Below are positions 1 to 7,407 of a stretch of 10,591 nt of DNA, piece by piece; positions within the stretch are counted from its first letter, which is position 1, and every line of letters begins with the position of its first letter. This DNA is from Myxococcota bacterium (lineage in GTDB: Bacteria; Myxococcota; Polyangia; GCA-2747355; JAKLHH01). The notes below the pieces were generated by a model, which had not been told where the DNA came from, made no database searches, and saw nothing but the letters and a program-made list of their open reading frames with translations. The stretch spans positions 1-10,591 of the forward strand of contig JAKLHH010000159.1 of the NCBI GenBank assembly GCA_022710245.1, written 5' to 3'. The position numbers were made by a program, and so were the translations under genes.

Positions 1-1
1 C

Positions 2-1213
2 CTTGAGCGCGGGCGGCTGCGGCCGCGCTACGACGGCGAGCGCGCCGGCTCGGCGGCGCTGGTGCCGACGGCGCGCCGCGAGCTGCTCAACGATCGCGCC
101 TACCTGATCCGCCACACGATGGTCACCTCGCGCGGCTGTCCGCACAGCTGCCGCTTCTGCTACAAGGGGAGCTTCTGGGGCGAGCGCTACTACGAGGCGC
201 GCCCGCTCGCCGCGCTCGAGCGCGAGCTCGCCACACTGAGCGACCGCCTGGTCTTCTTTCTCGACGACAACCTCCTCGCGAACCGGGCCCACTGCCGCGC
301 GCTCTTCCCGCTGCTGCGCGGCGCGGGGATCGTCTGGCAGGCCGCCGCGTCGCTCGACGTCGCCCGCGACCCTGCGTACCTGGCCGAGGCCTACGCCGCC
401 GGCTGCCGCAGCCTCTTCGTCGGCTTCGAGTCGCTCTCCTCGGGGAGCCTGCGGGGCGCGGGCAAGACGGTGAACCTCGCCGCTGACTACGCGCAGGCCG
501 TGCGCCGCTTCCACGACGCGGGGATCATGATCAACGGCAGCTTCGTCTTCGGACTCGACGACGACGGACCGGACGTCTTCGACCGCACCGCGGACTTCTG
601 CGACGCGAGCGGGCTCGCCACCGCCACCTTTCACATCCTCACCCCGTTCCCGGGCACGCCCCTCTTCGCCGAGCTCGCGGTCGCCGGGCGCTTGCTGCAC
701 CGCGACTGGTCGCACTACGACACCGACCACGCGGTCTTTCAGCCGCGGCGCCTGTCGCCGGCGGCGCTCGAGGCCGGTCACCGGCACGCCTGGCGGCGCT
801 TCAGCAGCCTCGAGGCCATCCTCCGGCGCTCGCTGCCGCTCCCGGCACCCTGGAAGCGGCTCGCCTACGGGCTCGGCTGGATGCGCGTGGACCCGCTCTG
901 GGAGACGATCATCCGTCTCGGGCTGATGCCGTTCGCTCGGCAGATCTTCTCGCGCGTGCTGGCCGCGCCGAGCGCGCCGAGGGCGGCCCGCGCGAGTGGT
1001 GCAGGTGAGCGCACGAGCTGGGCGAAGCCCGCCGAGGACGCAGACCGAGCTCGTCATCAACACCCCGATCTGTGGGCGCCGCTCTTGGGATCCGCCGAAC
1101 CTCCCGAGGGCGCGGCGCGAGCGGGTAGATCACACGCCGCGATGCGGGGCCGAAGCGACGGCGCTCAGCCCGAAGGTCGCCAGCCCGCCGAAGCGCGCGA
1201 GGACGGTCGGTAG
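2..1213 (+). CDS. B12-binding-type radical SAM protein (5' partial, catalytic half)
   Basis: The frame is open from the left edge, so the gene starts outside the window; the GTG at 62 is internal to conserved sequence. The radical SAM motif CPHSCRFC (CX3CX2C) is visible, with its three cysteines encoded at 137-139, 149-151 and 158-160; these would hold the [4Fe-4S] cluster that cleaves S-adenosylmethionine. Further conserved blocks are FFLDDNLL, VGFESLSSGSL, SFVFGLDDDGPDVFDRT and LTPFPGTPLF, then an RLLHRDWSHYD region. This order is typical of radical SAM enzymes with an N-terminal cobalamin-binding domain and a DUF4070-like C-terminus. The cobalamin domain would lie upstream and is not seen. 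The substrate cannot be told; methylation or ring rearrangement is known in relatives. From about base 960 to the stop the protein is Ala/Arg/Pro-rich without recognisable structure, and its last 84 bases overlap the convergent LRR gene. The family is fairly sure; the exact 3' end is less so. Confidence 0.85.
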   Translation, partial: LERGRLRPRYDGERAGSAALVPTARRELLNDRAYLIRHTMVTSRGCPHSCRFCYKGSFWGERYYEARPLAALERELATLSDRLVFFLDDNLLANRAHCRALFPLLRGAGIVWQAAASLDVARDPAYLAEAYAAGCRSLFVGFESLSSGSLRGAGKTVNLAADYAQAVRRFHDAGIMINGSFVFGLDDDGPDVFDRTADFCDASGLATATFHILTPFPGTPLFAELAVAGRLLHRDWSHYDTDHAVFQPRRLSPAALEAGHRHAWRRFSSLEAILRRSLPLPAPWKRLAYGLGWMRVDPLWETIIRLGLMPFARQIFSRVLAAPSAPRAARASGAGERTSWAKPAEDADRARHQHPDLWAPLLGSAEPPEGAARAGRSHAAMRGRSDGAQPEGRQPAEAREDGR

Positions 1214-2899
1214 CGCGTCGGCGGTGAGGGTGCAGCCGAGGTAGAGGCGCTCCAGCCCTGGCAGTCGCGCGAGGAGCTCCGCGGTCGCGGCGCGGACCTG
1301 GACGCCGCTGACGCTGAGGGCGGCGAGGGACCCGGCGAAGCCGCTCGCCAGGTACGCCTCCAGCGGATCGAGGTCGCGGGGGTTGAGGACGACCTCGAGC
1401 TCCTCCAGGCAGGACAGCCTGCCCTCAGCGGCGACGCGCAGCACCTCGGCGTTGGGGACCTCATCGCGGTTGCTCGCCTCTCCCAGGCTGAGGCGCTCCG
1501 CGGCAGGCAGCCGCTCGAGGAGCGCACGCAGACCGGTGGTGCTCAGCCAGTTGTAGCGGAGCCGCAGCGAGCGGAGGTGCTCCAGCCAGGGCGCGGCGGC
1601 CAGCGCCTGGCCGCCGTCGTCGCCGCAGCGGTTGACCGAGAGGTCGAGCTCACGCACCTGAGCGAGCAGCGGGCCGTCGGCGAGCGCCGCCATCCCCGCA
1701 GCGCCGATGCGGTTGCCCGGCAGGCTGAGCCGCGTGAGCGCAGGTGGCCTCCAGGCAGCGAGCTCGGAGGCACCGTCGTCGCCGAGCTGGGCCGCCTCGA
1801 GCGCGAGCTCTTCGAGTGGCGGCAGCACGCGCTGGCGTGCGAGGAGCACCGCGCCCCTGGCGCGGAGGGGGCCGTGGGTGCGAAGCGCGCGCAGCGAGCC
1901 GAGCGCCCAGTCCGCCAGCATCGGCGCGAGCGCCTGCCCGTTGAAGCCGCAGCCCTGCCCGAGCGAGAGGACGCGGAGCTGGGCGAGCTCTCGTGACGCG
2001 GCGAGGGCCGCGCACCCCCTGACGCCGAGGGTGGCTCCACCCAGCGCCAGCTCGCGGAGCCCGGCCAGCGCAGGCGCCGAGGCGAGCACCCACGCCCCTT
2101 GGGGCCCTAGCGGCTCCCCCTCCAGCCTGAGCTCGCGGAGCGTGGTCATGCGGGCCAGCGCCGCGATCCCCTGCGCTCCTATCCCCTGGGCGATCAGCGT
2201 GAGGGAGGCGAGCGGCAGCTCGGCGATCGCGGCGGCGCCCCCGGCGCCGATGCCCTCGCCGCGCCGGAGGGAGAGCCGGAGCAACCCGGCGCACGCAGGC
2301 ACCGTGGCCACCGCCCGCGCCACCGCCGGGGTGACGCCTGTCAGGTGGAGCTCCTCCAGCCGGACCAGGTGAGGCGAGGAGAGGATCACCAGGGCCTGGG
2401 CCTCCTCGAGGTTGACGTCGAGGTCGAGGACGCGGAGCTGGCGCAGCGCGGGCTGGGCCGCCAGCCTCTCCGCCCAGCCGGGCTCCTCGCCGAGGCTGTC
2501 AAGGCCAGTCACCCGCAGGCGCCGGATCGGCGCGACTCGGACGGCCTCGGCCAGCGCGTCGACGACGGTGGCGGAGCTGCAGGTGAGCTCCTCGACCAGC
2601 CCGCGATGAAGTCCCCAGCAGCGGTGGAGGGGCAGGCGCCGACGCAGCGACGGGATGCTGGCGATCGCCCGCGTCCAGGAACCCACGTGGCAGCGACGGA
2701 TCGCTCTCGCCTCGGCCGCGAGGGGCTCGCGGCGAGGATCGTCGGTCTCGAGCTCCTCGAGCGCGAGCGCCAGCCGGAGGTGCTCGCCGAGCGGATCGCC
2801 GTCCTCGAGGAGGCGGTCGGCCAGCACCGAGCGCAGGTCGAGATCGTCGGGGTCAGCGAGGACGCGGTCCCAGAGGACAGCGGCGACCGTGGAGAGCAT
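1130..2899 (-). CDS. TIGR02996-like N-terminal domain plus leucine-rich-repeat protein
   Basis: This is a 589-residue protein starting at ATG (2897-2899). Residues about 8-60 read WDRVLADPDDLDLRSVLADR, then LLEDGDPLGEHLRLALALEE. That matches the short TIGR02996 repeat-companion domain, known mainly from Myxococcota and Planctomycetes and often placed before LRRs or other repeats. From about residue 100 to the C-terminus run leucine-rich repeats of about 25-30 residues of the ribonuclease-inhibitor type, for example LRELRLEGEPLGPQGAWVLA, LTRLSLPGNRIGAAGMAALA and VRELDLSVNRCGDDGGQALA. There is no signal peptide or membrane segment, so it is probably cytosolic. Such proteins bind other proteins; partner and function are unknown. 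It is the last gene of a leftward group, 22 bases after the TPR gene. No good Shine-Dalgarno sequence precedes the ATG, so translation may be coupled to the upstream gene. Its 3' end overlaps the convergent radical SAM frame. Confidence 0.88.
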   Translation of the reverse strand: MLSTVAAVLWDRVLADPDDLDLRSVLADRLLEDGDPLGEHLRLALALEELETDDPRREPLAAEARAIRRCHVGSWTRAIASIPSLRRRLPLHRCWGLHRGLVEELTCSSATVVDALAEAVRVAPIRRLRVTGLDSLGEEPGWAERLAAQPALRQLRVLDLDVNLEEAQALVILSSPHLVRLEELHLTGVTPAVARAVATVPACAGLLRLSLRRGEGIGAGGAAAIAELPLASLTLIAQGIGAQGIAALARMTTLRELRLEGEPLGPQGAWVLASAPALAGLRELALGGATLGVRGCAALAASRELAQLRVLSLGQGCGFNGQALAPMLADWALGSLRALRTHGPLRARGAVLLARQRVLPPLEELALEAAQLGDDGASELAAWRPPALTRLSLPGNRIGAAGMAALADGPLLAQVRELDLSVNRCGDDGGQALAAAPWLEHLRSLRLRYNWLSTTGLRALLERLPAAERLSLGEASNRDEVPNAEVLRVAAEGRLSCLEELEVVLNPRDLDPLEAYLASGFAGSLAALSVSGVQVRAATAELLARLPGLERLYLGCTLTADALPTVLARFGGLATFGLSAVASAPHRGV

Positions 2900-2921
2900 G
2901 GCGATCGATCAGCGCGTCAGG

Positions 2922-3521
2922 TCAGGTCGGCCCGCCGGTGGTGCAGTGCGCGATGGCGACGAAGGCCTCGCCCTCACCGCGCAGGCCGACAGCCGCGGCG
3001 ATCACGCGCGACCGCGCCGGCGCCGGAACCGTCAGCTCGCCCGAGGTCGCCTCCAGCGGGTGATCCGACGGAGGGCGATCGCCGGGGGCCGGGAAGCCGA
3101 GCACGCGCAGGATCAGCGCGCCCGGGCGGCCGAGGACCAGCTCGGCGCGGCGCCGCCCCTCCTCGGTGACCAGGTACTGGCAGCGCAGCCCCTCGGCGTC
3201 GGCGCGCAGCTCGACGCGGTCCGCCCCGAGCGGCTCCTCGCCGGCCGTGGCCCGGCGCTTGACCTCGGCGAGCCCCTCGAGCGCTCGCGGATCCCCCGGC
3301 TGCTCCTCGAGGAGCACCGTGTAGATCGCCTCGGCCTGCGCGAGCTTGCCCTGCAGCATGTAGAGGCGAGCGATGGTCGCCGTCGCGAAGGGGATCTCCC
3401 CTCCCCGAGGCTCCGCCCCTTCGCCCCCAGCCTCGCCCCTCGGGGCACTTGGAGCGGCGCCGCACACGTCGGGCGGTGGTGCGGAGCGGCCGCGACCAGC
3501 AACTGGCTCTCTCTTTGCCAC
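2922..3521 (-). CDS. small TPR protein with possible DUF4912-like C-terminal domain
   Basis: This is a 199-residue protein. The GTG start (3519-3521) is supported by a GGAGGT on the minus strand four bases upstream. Residues 1-44 are Pro/Gly/Ala-rich and probably disordered. Residues about 46-90 form one TPR-like helical hairpin with its follow-on helix: ATIARLYMLQGKLAQAEAIY, then LLEEQPGDPRALEGLAEV. Residues about 98-195 look like a beta-rich domain (RVELRADAEGLRCQYLVTEE, ALILRVLGF, ELTVPAP, IAAAVGLRGEGEAFVAIAHC). The pattern, with an LxLRV strand and a late GxFVAIA strand, resembles DUF4912 domains as I remember them; this is inference only. There is no signal peptide or membrane segment. 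It lies 20 bases after ribF and 22 before the LRR gene, so all three are probably co-transcribed. A scaffold or adaptor role is possible, but the function is unknown. Confidence 0.75.
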   Translation of the reverse strand: MAKREPVAGRGRSAPPPDVCGAAPSAPRGEAGGEGAEPRGGEIPFATATIARLYMLQGKLAQAEAIYTVLLEEQPGDPRALEGLAEVKRRATAGEEPLGADRVELRADAEGLRCQYLVTEEGRRRAELVLGRPGALILRVLGFPAPGDRPPSDHPLEATSGELTVPAPARSRVIAAAVGLRGEGEAFVAIAHCTTGGPT

Positions 3522-3525
3522 CTGG

Positions 3526-3531
3526 ACCTCC
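3526..3531 (-). promoter_or_regulatory. Shine-Dalgarno sequence of the TPR gene
   Basis: Plus-strand ACCTCC reads GGAGGT on the minus strand, four bases before the GTG at 3521. This strong match fixes the non-ATG start. It lies in the 20-base gap behind the ribF stop codon. Confidence 0.7.
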
Positions 3532-3541
3532 CCGGCTGAGC

Positions 3542-4489
3542 TCAGCCCACCGAGCGGGCCGGCGCGCGGAGCAGCGCGCGGGCCTCCTCGATGTCATTCT
3601 TGATCGCGGCGACCAGCTCCTCGACCGAGCTGTAGCGCCGCTCGTCGCGCAGGCGCTGCGTGAAGAGCACGCCGAGGCGCCGCCCGTAGAGGTCGCCCTC
3701 CCAGTCGAGCACGTGGACCTCGAGGCTGAGCACGTCGGCCGACTCGAAGGTCGGGTTGGTGCCGATGTTGATCACCGCCTGCTTCACCTCGCCCCCGGGC
3801 AGGCAGCCCCAGCCAGCGTAGACGCCCTTGCGCGGGAGGAGCTCGTTCTCCGCGGCGACGTTGGCGGTGGGGACCCCGATGGTGCGGCCGCGCTGCTTGC
3901 CCCGCACCACCACCCCCTCGACCAGGTAGTCGCGCCCGAGGAGCATGGAGGCGCCGCCGACCCGGCCGAGGAGCAGGAACTCGCGGATCTTCGTGCTGGA
4001 GACCACGATCGAGGCCACGCGGACCGTCTCCACCGCGTGGGCCTGGAAGCCGCCCTCGCGGCCGAGCTCCTGGAGCGTGCCCAGGTCCCCGGCGCGGCGG
4101 GCGCCGAAGACGAAGCCCTGGCCGACCACCACGTGGCGCGCGCCGAGCCGCTCGACCAGCACCCGGCGCACGAACTCGCGCGGGGGCAGGGCGGCGAAGT
4201 CGGCGTCGAACGGCTCCTCGATCACCGCGTCGAGGCTGCAGTCCGCCATCAGCGCGTGCTTCTGCTCCTCGGTGGTGATCAGCGGCGGAGCCAGCTCGGG
4301 GTTGAAGAAGCGCGCCGGGTGCGGGTGGAAGGTGAGCGCGACGGCCTCGCCCCCGGCTGCGTGTGCGAGCTCGCGGGCCCTGGCGAAGAGCGCCTGGTGC
4401 CCGCGGTGGACGCCGTCGAAGTTGCCGATGGCCACAGCGGGGGCGCGCAGCCGACCGCGAGCCTCCTCGCTGGAGCGGTACACCCTCAT
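3542..4489 (-). CDS. ribF: bifunctional riboflavin kinase / FAD synthetase
   Basis: This cytosolic enzyme phosphorylates riboflavin to FMN and then adenylylates FMN to FAD. I chose the ATG at 4487-4489, giving 315 residues, close to the usual 310-320. An upstream in-frame TTG at 4525 would add 12 residues unlike the family. A weak GAAG sequence lies six bases before the ATG. The N-terminal nucleotidyltransferase domain (about 1-180) has GNFDGVHRGH at residues 22-31 with the HxGH-type nucleotide-binding motif, TFHPHP at 53-58 and SSTKIR at 164-169. The C-terminal riboflavin kinase domain (about 185-310) has PTAN at 207-210, GTNPTF at 243-248 and the probable catalytic Glu257 in LEVHVLD. One small oddity: the usual GxDFxFG block reads GQGFVFG, with Gly where Asp is common. 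It lies 103 bases downstream of the CoA-transferase and heads the tight ribF-TPR-LRR group. Confidence 0.95.
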   Translation of the reverse strand: MRVYRSSEEARGRLRAPAVAIGNFDGVHRGHQALFARARELAHAAGGEAVALTFHPHPARFFNPELAPPLITTEEQKHALMADCSLDAVIEEPFDADFAALPPREFVRRVLVERLGARHVVVGQGFVFGARRAGDLGTLQELGREGGFQAHAVETVRVASIVVSSTKIREFLLLGRVGGASMLLGRDYLVEGVVVRGKQRGRTIGVPTANVAAENELLPRKGVYAGWGCLPGGEVKQAVINIGTNPTFESADVLSLEVHVLDWEGDLYGRRLGVLFTQRLRDERRYSSVEELVAAIKNDIEEARALLRAPARSVG

Positions 4490-4592
4490 CGCACTCTTCG
4501 TAGCAGCGCGGCCGCGCGATTGCAAGGCGGCTGCGTGGCGCCCGCGCGGCCTGGGTGAGCGCGATGGCCACCGTCACGAGGGGGCGTCGGGC

Positions 4593-6170
4593 TCAGCGCC
4601 GGTTCTGCTGGTAGAACTCGACCACCTTGCGCGGCAGGTCCGGCGTGCCGAGCATGCGCTTGACCTCCTCGAGGAGGATGCGGCCGCGCTGCTTCGGGTG
4701 CTGCTTGAGCCGCGTCTGGAGCTTGCGCACGTAGGCGACGTTGTTGAAGAGCGCGCGCTTGGCGAAGCTGTCGAAGCCGTCGCGGCGCTGCCAGAGCCCG
4801 GCCTCGGTCGCCTCCTGGATCAGCTCCTCGCGCAGCTCCGGGTGGGCGATGCTGACCAGGAGGTGCGCGCGCTCCACCGCGTCCGCGTGGCGGAGATCGA
4901 CGGCGCCGTGCTCGGTGACGATGATGTCGGCGTACTGGCGAGGGATGGTGACCGGTGTGCCGCGGGGCAGGGTGACGACGATGTTCGAGCGGAGCTTGCC
5001 GCCCACCCGCTTCGTCGACTTCAGGCACATGATCGCCCGGCCGACCTCGGAGAGCTGCGCCCCCGAGACGAACTCCAGCTGGCCACCGATGCCGCTCACC
5101 TGCTTGAAGCCGATGCCGTCGGAGCAGACCTGCCCGTGCAGGTCCACCATCAGCGCGCAGTTGATCGCCTTCATCCGCTTGTTGCGCGCGATCGAGCAGG
5201 GGTCGTTGGTCATCCGGATCGGCAGCAGCGCGACCTGCGGGTTGCGGTGCAGCCAGTCGTAGAGCTTGTCCGTGCCGGTCGCGAAGGCGCCGACGACGAG
5301 CCCGTCGAAGCAGGCCTTGCCGCGGCTGTCGACGGCGCCGGCCTGGACCAGATCGACGATCGAGTCGGTGAGCAGCTCGGAGTGGACCTTCAGGTCGCGC
5401 CGCTCCTGCAGCCGGGCGGCGACCACGTTGGGGATGCCGCCGATGCCGAGCTGGACCGTGTCGCCGTCCTCGACGAAGCGCGCGGCGTGCTCGGCGATCT
5501 TCTCCTCGGCCTTGCTCGCCACGATGTTGGGGAGCTGCGTCAGCCGCTCGTGGTGCTCCCAGGCGGCGTCGACGCGCGAGAGGTGGATGCGGTTGCCGTT
5601 CGTCTCGGGGATCCCGTTCACCCAGGGCATGTGGGAGTTGATCTCGATGAAGATCTTCACCCGCTTGCCGTCCGCGAAGTGGTTGAACGCCTCGAAGATC
5701 GTCTCGCAGTTGACGCCGAGGTTGACGTAGCCGTCTGCGTCGGGCGGGGCCACCGTCGCAACGGCGAAGTCGATGATGCCCTCCTTCTTCATCGTCTCGC
5801 CGAACTGGATGAACTGGCGCGGGAGGTGGGCGACGGTCTTGCCCATCTTCTCCGCGATGAAGCGGTCGACGGCGGAGTGGTAAGCGCAGGTGATCTTCAC
5901 GTGCGGGTTGCGCAGGAAGGCGTAGGGCTCGACGGAGAGCGCGCAGTAGTAGTGCACGTCCTCGTAGTCGTCCCGCAGCGAGAGCTTGCGCAGGAACCCG
6001 CGCGGCGCGCTCAGCGCCAGGGTGGAGAAGAAGCGGAACCGCGTTGGCAGCGCGCGGACCACCTCCTCGACGGGGGTCAGCTTCTCCCGCAGCAGCGCCT
6101 GCACCTCAGGTCGATAGTCAGCCACTCGAAACGGCGTCCCCCTCGACGGTCCCTCGCTAACGCTTTGCAT
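4593..6170 (-). CDS. class I CoA-transferase / acetyl-CoA hydrolase family protein
   Basis: This 525-residue enzyme belongs to the acetyl-CoA hydrolase / 4-hydroxybutyrate CoA-transferase / succinyl-CoA:acetate CoA-transferase family. These move CoA between carboxylic acids through a glutamyl-CoA intermediate. Seen: QLGIGGIPN at residues 240-248, VHSELLTD at 262-269 with Glu265 as the likely catalytic glutamate, and GIGGQLEFVSGA at 360-371, which matches the family's GxGGQ(V/L)(D/E)F block. VAPPDADGYVNLG (141-153) and the VDLR...IAHPELREEL region (424-450) are also typical. The core resembles 4-hydroxybutyrate CoA-transferases, but substrates cannot be assigned. Residues 459-525 are a C-terminal extension rich in basic and aromatic residues that most relatives of about 430-450 residues lack. 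I chose the ATG at 6168-6170, because a perfect GGAGGT sits six bases upstream; in-frame starts at 6176, 6194 and 6215 are less well placed. No signal peptide is seen. Confidence 0.93.
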   Translation of the reverse strand: MQSVSEGPSRGTPFRVADYRPEVQALLREKLTPVEEVVRALPTRFRFFSTLALSAPRGFLRKLSLRDDYEDVHYYCALSVEPYAFLRNPHVKITCAYHSAVDRFIAEKMGKTVAHLPRQFIQFGETMKKEGIIDFAVATVAPPDADGYVNLGVNCETIFEAFNHFADGKRVKIFIEINSHMPWVNGIPETNGNRIHLSRVDAAWEHHERLTQLPNIVASKAEEKIAEHAARFVEDGDTVQLGIGGIPNVVAARLQERRDLKVHSELLTDSIVDLVQAGAVDSRGKACFDGLVVGAFATGTDKLYDWLHRNPQVALLPIRMTNDPCSIARNKRMKAINCALMVDLHGQVCSDGIGFKQVSGIGGQLEFVSGAQLSEVGRAIMCLKSTKRVGGKLRSNIVVTLPRGTPVTIPRQYADIIVTEHGAVDLRHADAVERAHLLVSIAHPELREELIQEATEAGLWQRRDGFDSFAKRALFNNVAYVRKLQTRLKQHPKQRGRILLEEVKRMLGTPDLPRKVVEFYQQNRR

Positions 6171-6176
6171 CACCAT

Positions 6177-6182
6177 ACCTCC
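6177..6182 (-). promoter_or_regulatory. Shine-Dalgarno sequence of the CoA-transferase
   Basis: Plus-strand ACCTCC reads GGAGGT on the minus strand. It is six bases from the ATG at 6170 but touches the ATG at 6176 directly, so it selects the 6170 start. Confidence 0.7.
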
Positions 6183-6192
6183 ATCGCGGACC

Positions 6193-6198
6193 ATTCTA
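6193..6198 (-). promoter_or_regulatory. putative -10 element for the CoA-transferase
   Basis: On the minus strand the sequence is TAGAAT, a 5/6 match to TATAAT and AT-rich against a very GC-rich background. It would start transcription near 6186, giving a leader of about 16 bases that still contains the GGAGGT. No good -35 hexamer is seen 16-18 bases upstream, so an activator or an alternative sigma factor is possible. It overlaps the in-frame ATG at 6194, which argues against that codon being the start. Confidence 0.4.
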
Positions 6199-6287
6199 GA
6201 CAGGTCGCGACGCACTGCGCCAGAGGCTAGTTGCCTGTTCCGGCTTCGCCGCCGGCTGAGGGCCGCTCCCGTGGGTGGCTACCCTGA

Positions 6288-7403
6288 CCAGCGGAGGCGC
6301 ACCCGTACCTGCAGGAGCGCGCGGACCTCACCGCGCGCGGCGTCCTCGCCTTCGCGAAGCTGCACGGCATCCCGGTGGTGCCCTCGGCGATCGCCAAGGG
6401 CATGTTCCCGACGCAGCACGAGCAGGTGGTGCCGCCGCTCGACGCCTTCGCCAGGGGCAAGGGCGCCGAACTGGTGCGCCAGGCTGACCTGATCATCTCC
6501 GTCGGCTACCACCCCACGGAGACCTTCGACCCCCGTGCGTTCAACCCGAGGGGCCGCGCCCGCGTGATCCACCTGAGCACGCAGCCGCTGCCCGCCGAGC
6601 ACAAGATCACGGGCATGCGCCCGGCCGTGGAGCTGACCGGCGGGCTGGTCAAGGGGCTCGGCGCGCTGCACCGCAGCCTCGGCAGCTACACCGCTCCGGC
6701 CGCGGGCCTCGAGCAGGCGCGCGCGATCCGCGCCAGGCACGCCGAGGAGCTGGGCAGCCACCTCGGCGGCCGCGGCGAGGCGCCGGTGAAGCCTCAGCGG
6801 GTGATGGCCGAGCTGCGCCGCGCGCTGGACGGGGCCGCCGGTGGCGGGCGGGCCATGGTCTTCGGCGACGTCGGGCTCAACAAGGGCTTCCTCACCCAGT
6901 GGCTGGACGTGCGGCAGGGCCGCGGCGAGGTGATGGTGCCGAACGGGCTCTCGACGATGGGCACCGCGCTCCCCGCGGCGCTCGGCGCCAAGCTCGCGCG
7001 ACCGGAGCTGAGGGTCGTCTCGGTGAGCGGCGACGGCGGCCTGATGATGAACGTGCAGGAGCTGGCGACGGCGGCGAAGGAGGGCGTCCCGCTGGTGCAC
7101 CTGGTCCTCATCGACCGGCGGCTCGGGCTGATCGAGAACCACCAGCGGCGCAACGGGCTCACGCCGGCGGCCGTCGACGTGCCAGCGCTCGATGTGGTCG
7201 CGCTCGCGCGCGGGATGGGCGCGAAGGGCTACGTGGTGAAGAGCGCCGCCGAGATCGCGCCGCTGGTGAAGCGGGCGCTCGCCGGCCGCGGGCCCACCTT
7301 GATCGGCGTCCCCGTGGACTACTCCGAGGCGCAGGCCGCGGCGAGCAGGCTCGGGGCGCAGAAGCTCGCGGCGCCGGTCGCCCGCACCCGCCGCCCGCGC
7401 TGA
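6288..7403 (+). pseudogene. 5'-truncated ThDP-dependent acetolactate-synthase-like enzyme
   Basis: The frame is open from just after a TGA at 6285-6287 to the TGA at 7401-7403, 371 codons. It opens inside conserved sequence: HPYLQERADLTARGVLAFAK, then LHGIPVVPSAIAKGMFP, which is the start of the central domain of ThDP enzymes. Next come ADLIISVGYHPTE and the C-terminal PP domain with GDGGLMMNVQELATAA (GDG encoded at 7029-7037). LVLIDRRLG supplies an Asp (7113-7115) where the second metal ligand sits, and GPTLIGVPVDY resembles catabolic acetolactate synthase. The N-terminal PYR domain of about 170-190 residues, which carries the catalytic glutamate, is absent. Only about 120 bases separate this fragment from the CoA-transferase start, so there is no room for it. 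The first possible starts (GTG at 6375 or 6378, ATG at 6402) lack a Shine-Dalgarno and fall inside the domain. Most likely this is a deletion remnant; a short expressed two-domain protein is the less likely alternative. Confidence 0.7.
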
Positions 7404-7407
7404 GCGA

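Noticed and set aside
1577..2372. Forward open frames across the LRR gene
   Set aside because: They are shadows of the repeated leucine-rich codons on the other strand; they have no domains or ribosome-binding sites.
4496..4525. TTGCAA and TACGAA with a 17-base spacer on the minus strand before ribF, as a sigma-70 promoter
   Set aside because: The matches are only 4/6 and 3/6, and transcription would begin almost at the ATG, leaving no leader for the Shine-Dalgarno. GCGGCCGC-rich DNA in the spacer also makes chance similarity likely.
4490..4525. TTG at 4525 as the ribF start
   Set aside because: It would add 12 residues (MQSRGRAATKSA) with no family similarity and no Shine-Dalgarno; the ATG at 4489 gives a normal RibF N-terminus.
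3945..6230. Rightward open frame of 761 codons across ribF and the CoA-transferase
   Set aside because: It is antisense to two clear enzymes. Its His/Asp/Val/Arg-rich composition is typical of the complement of high-GC genes, and it has no domain.
6240..6255. CCGGC/GCCGG inverted repeat upstream of the ThDP fragment as an operator or terminator
   Set aside because: It has only five pairs, no T-tract and no partner site, which is expected often at this GC content.
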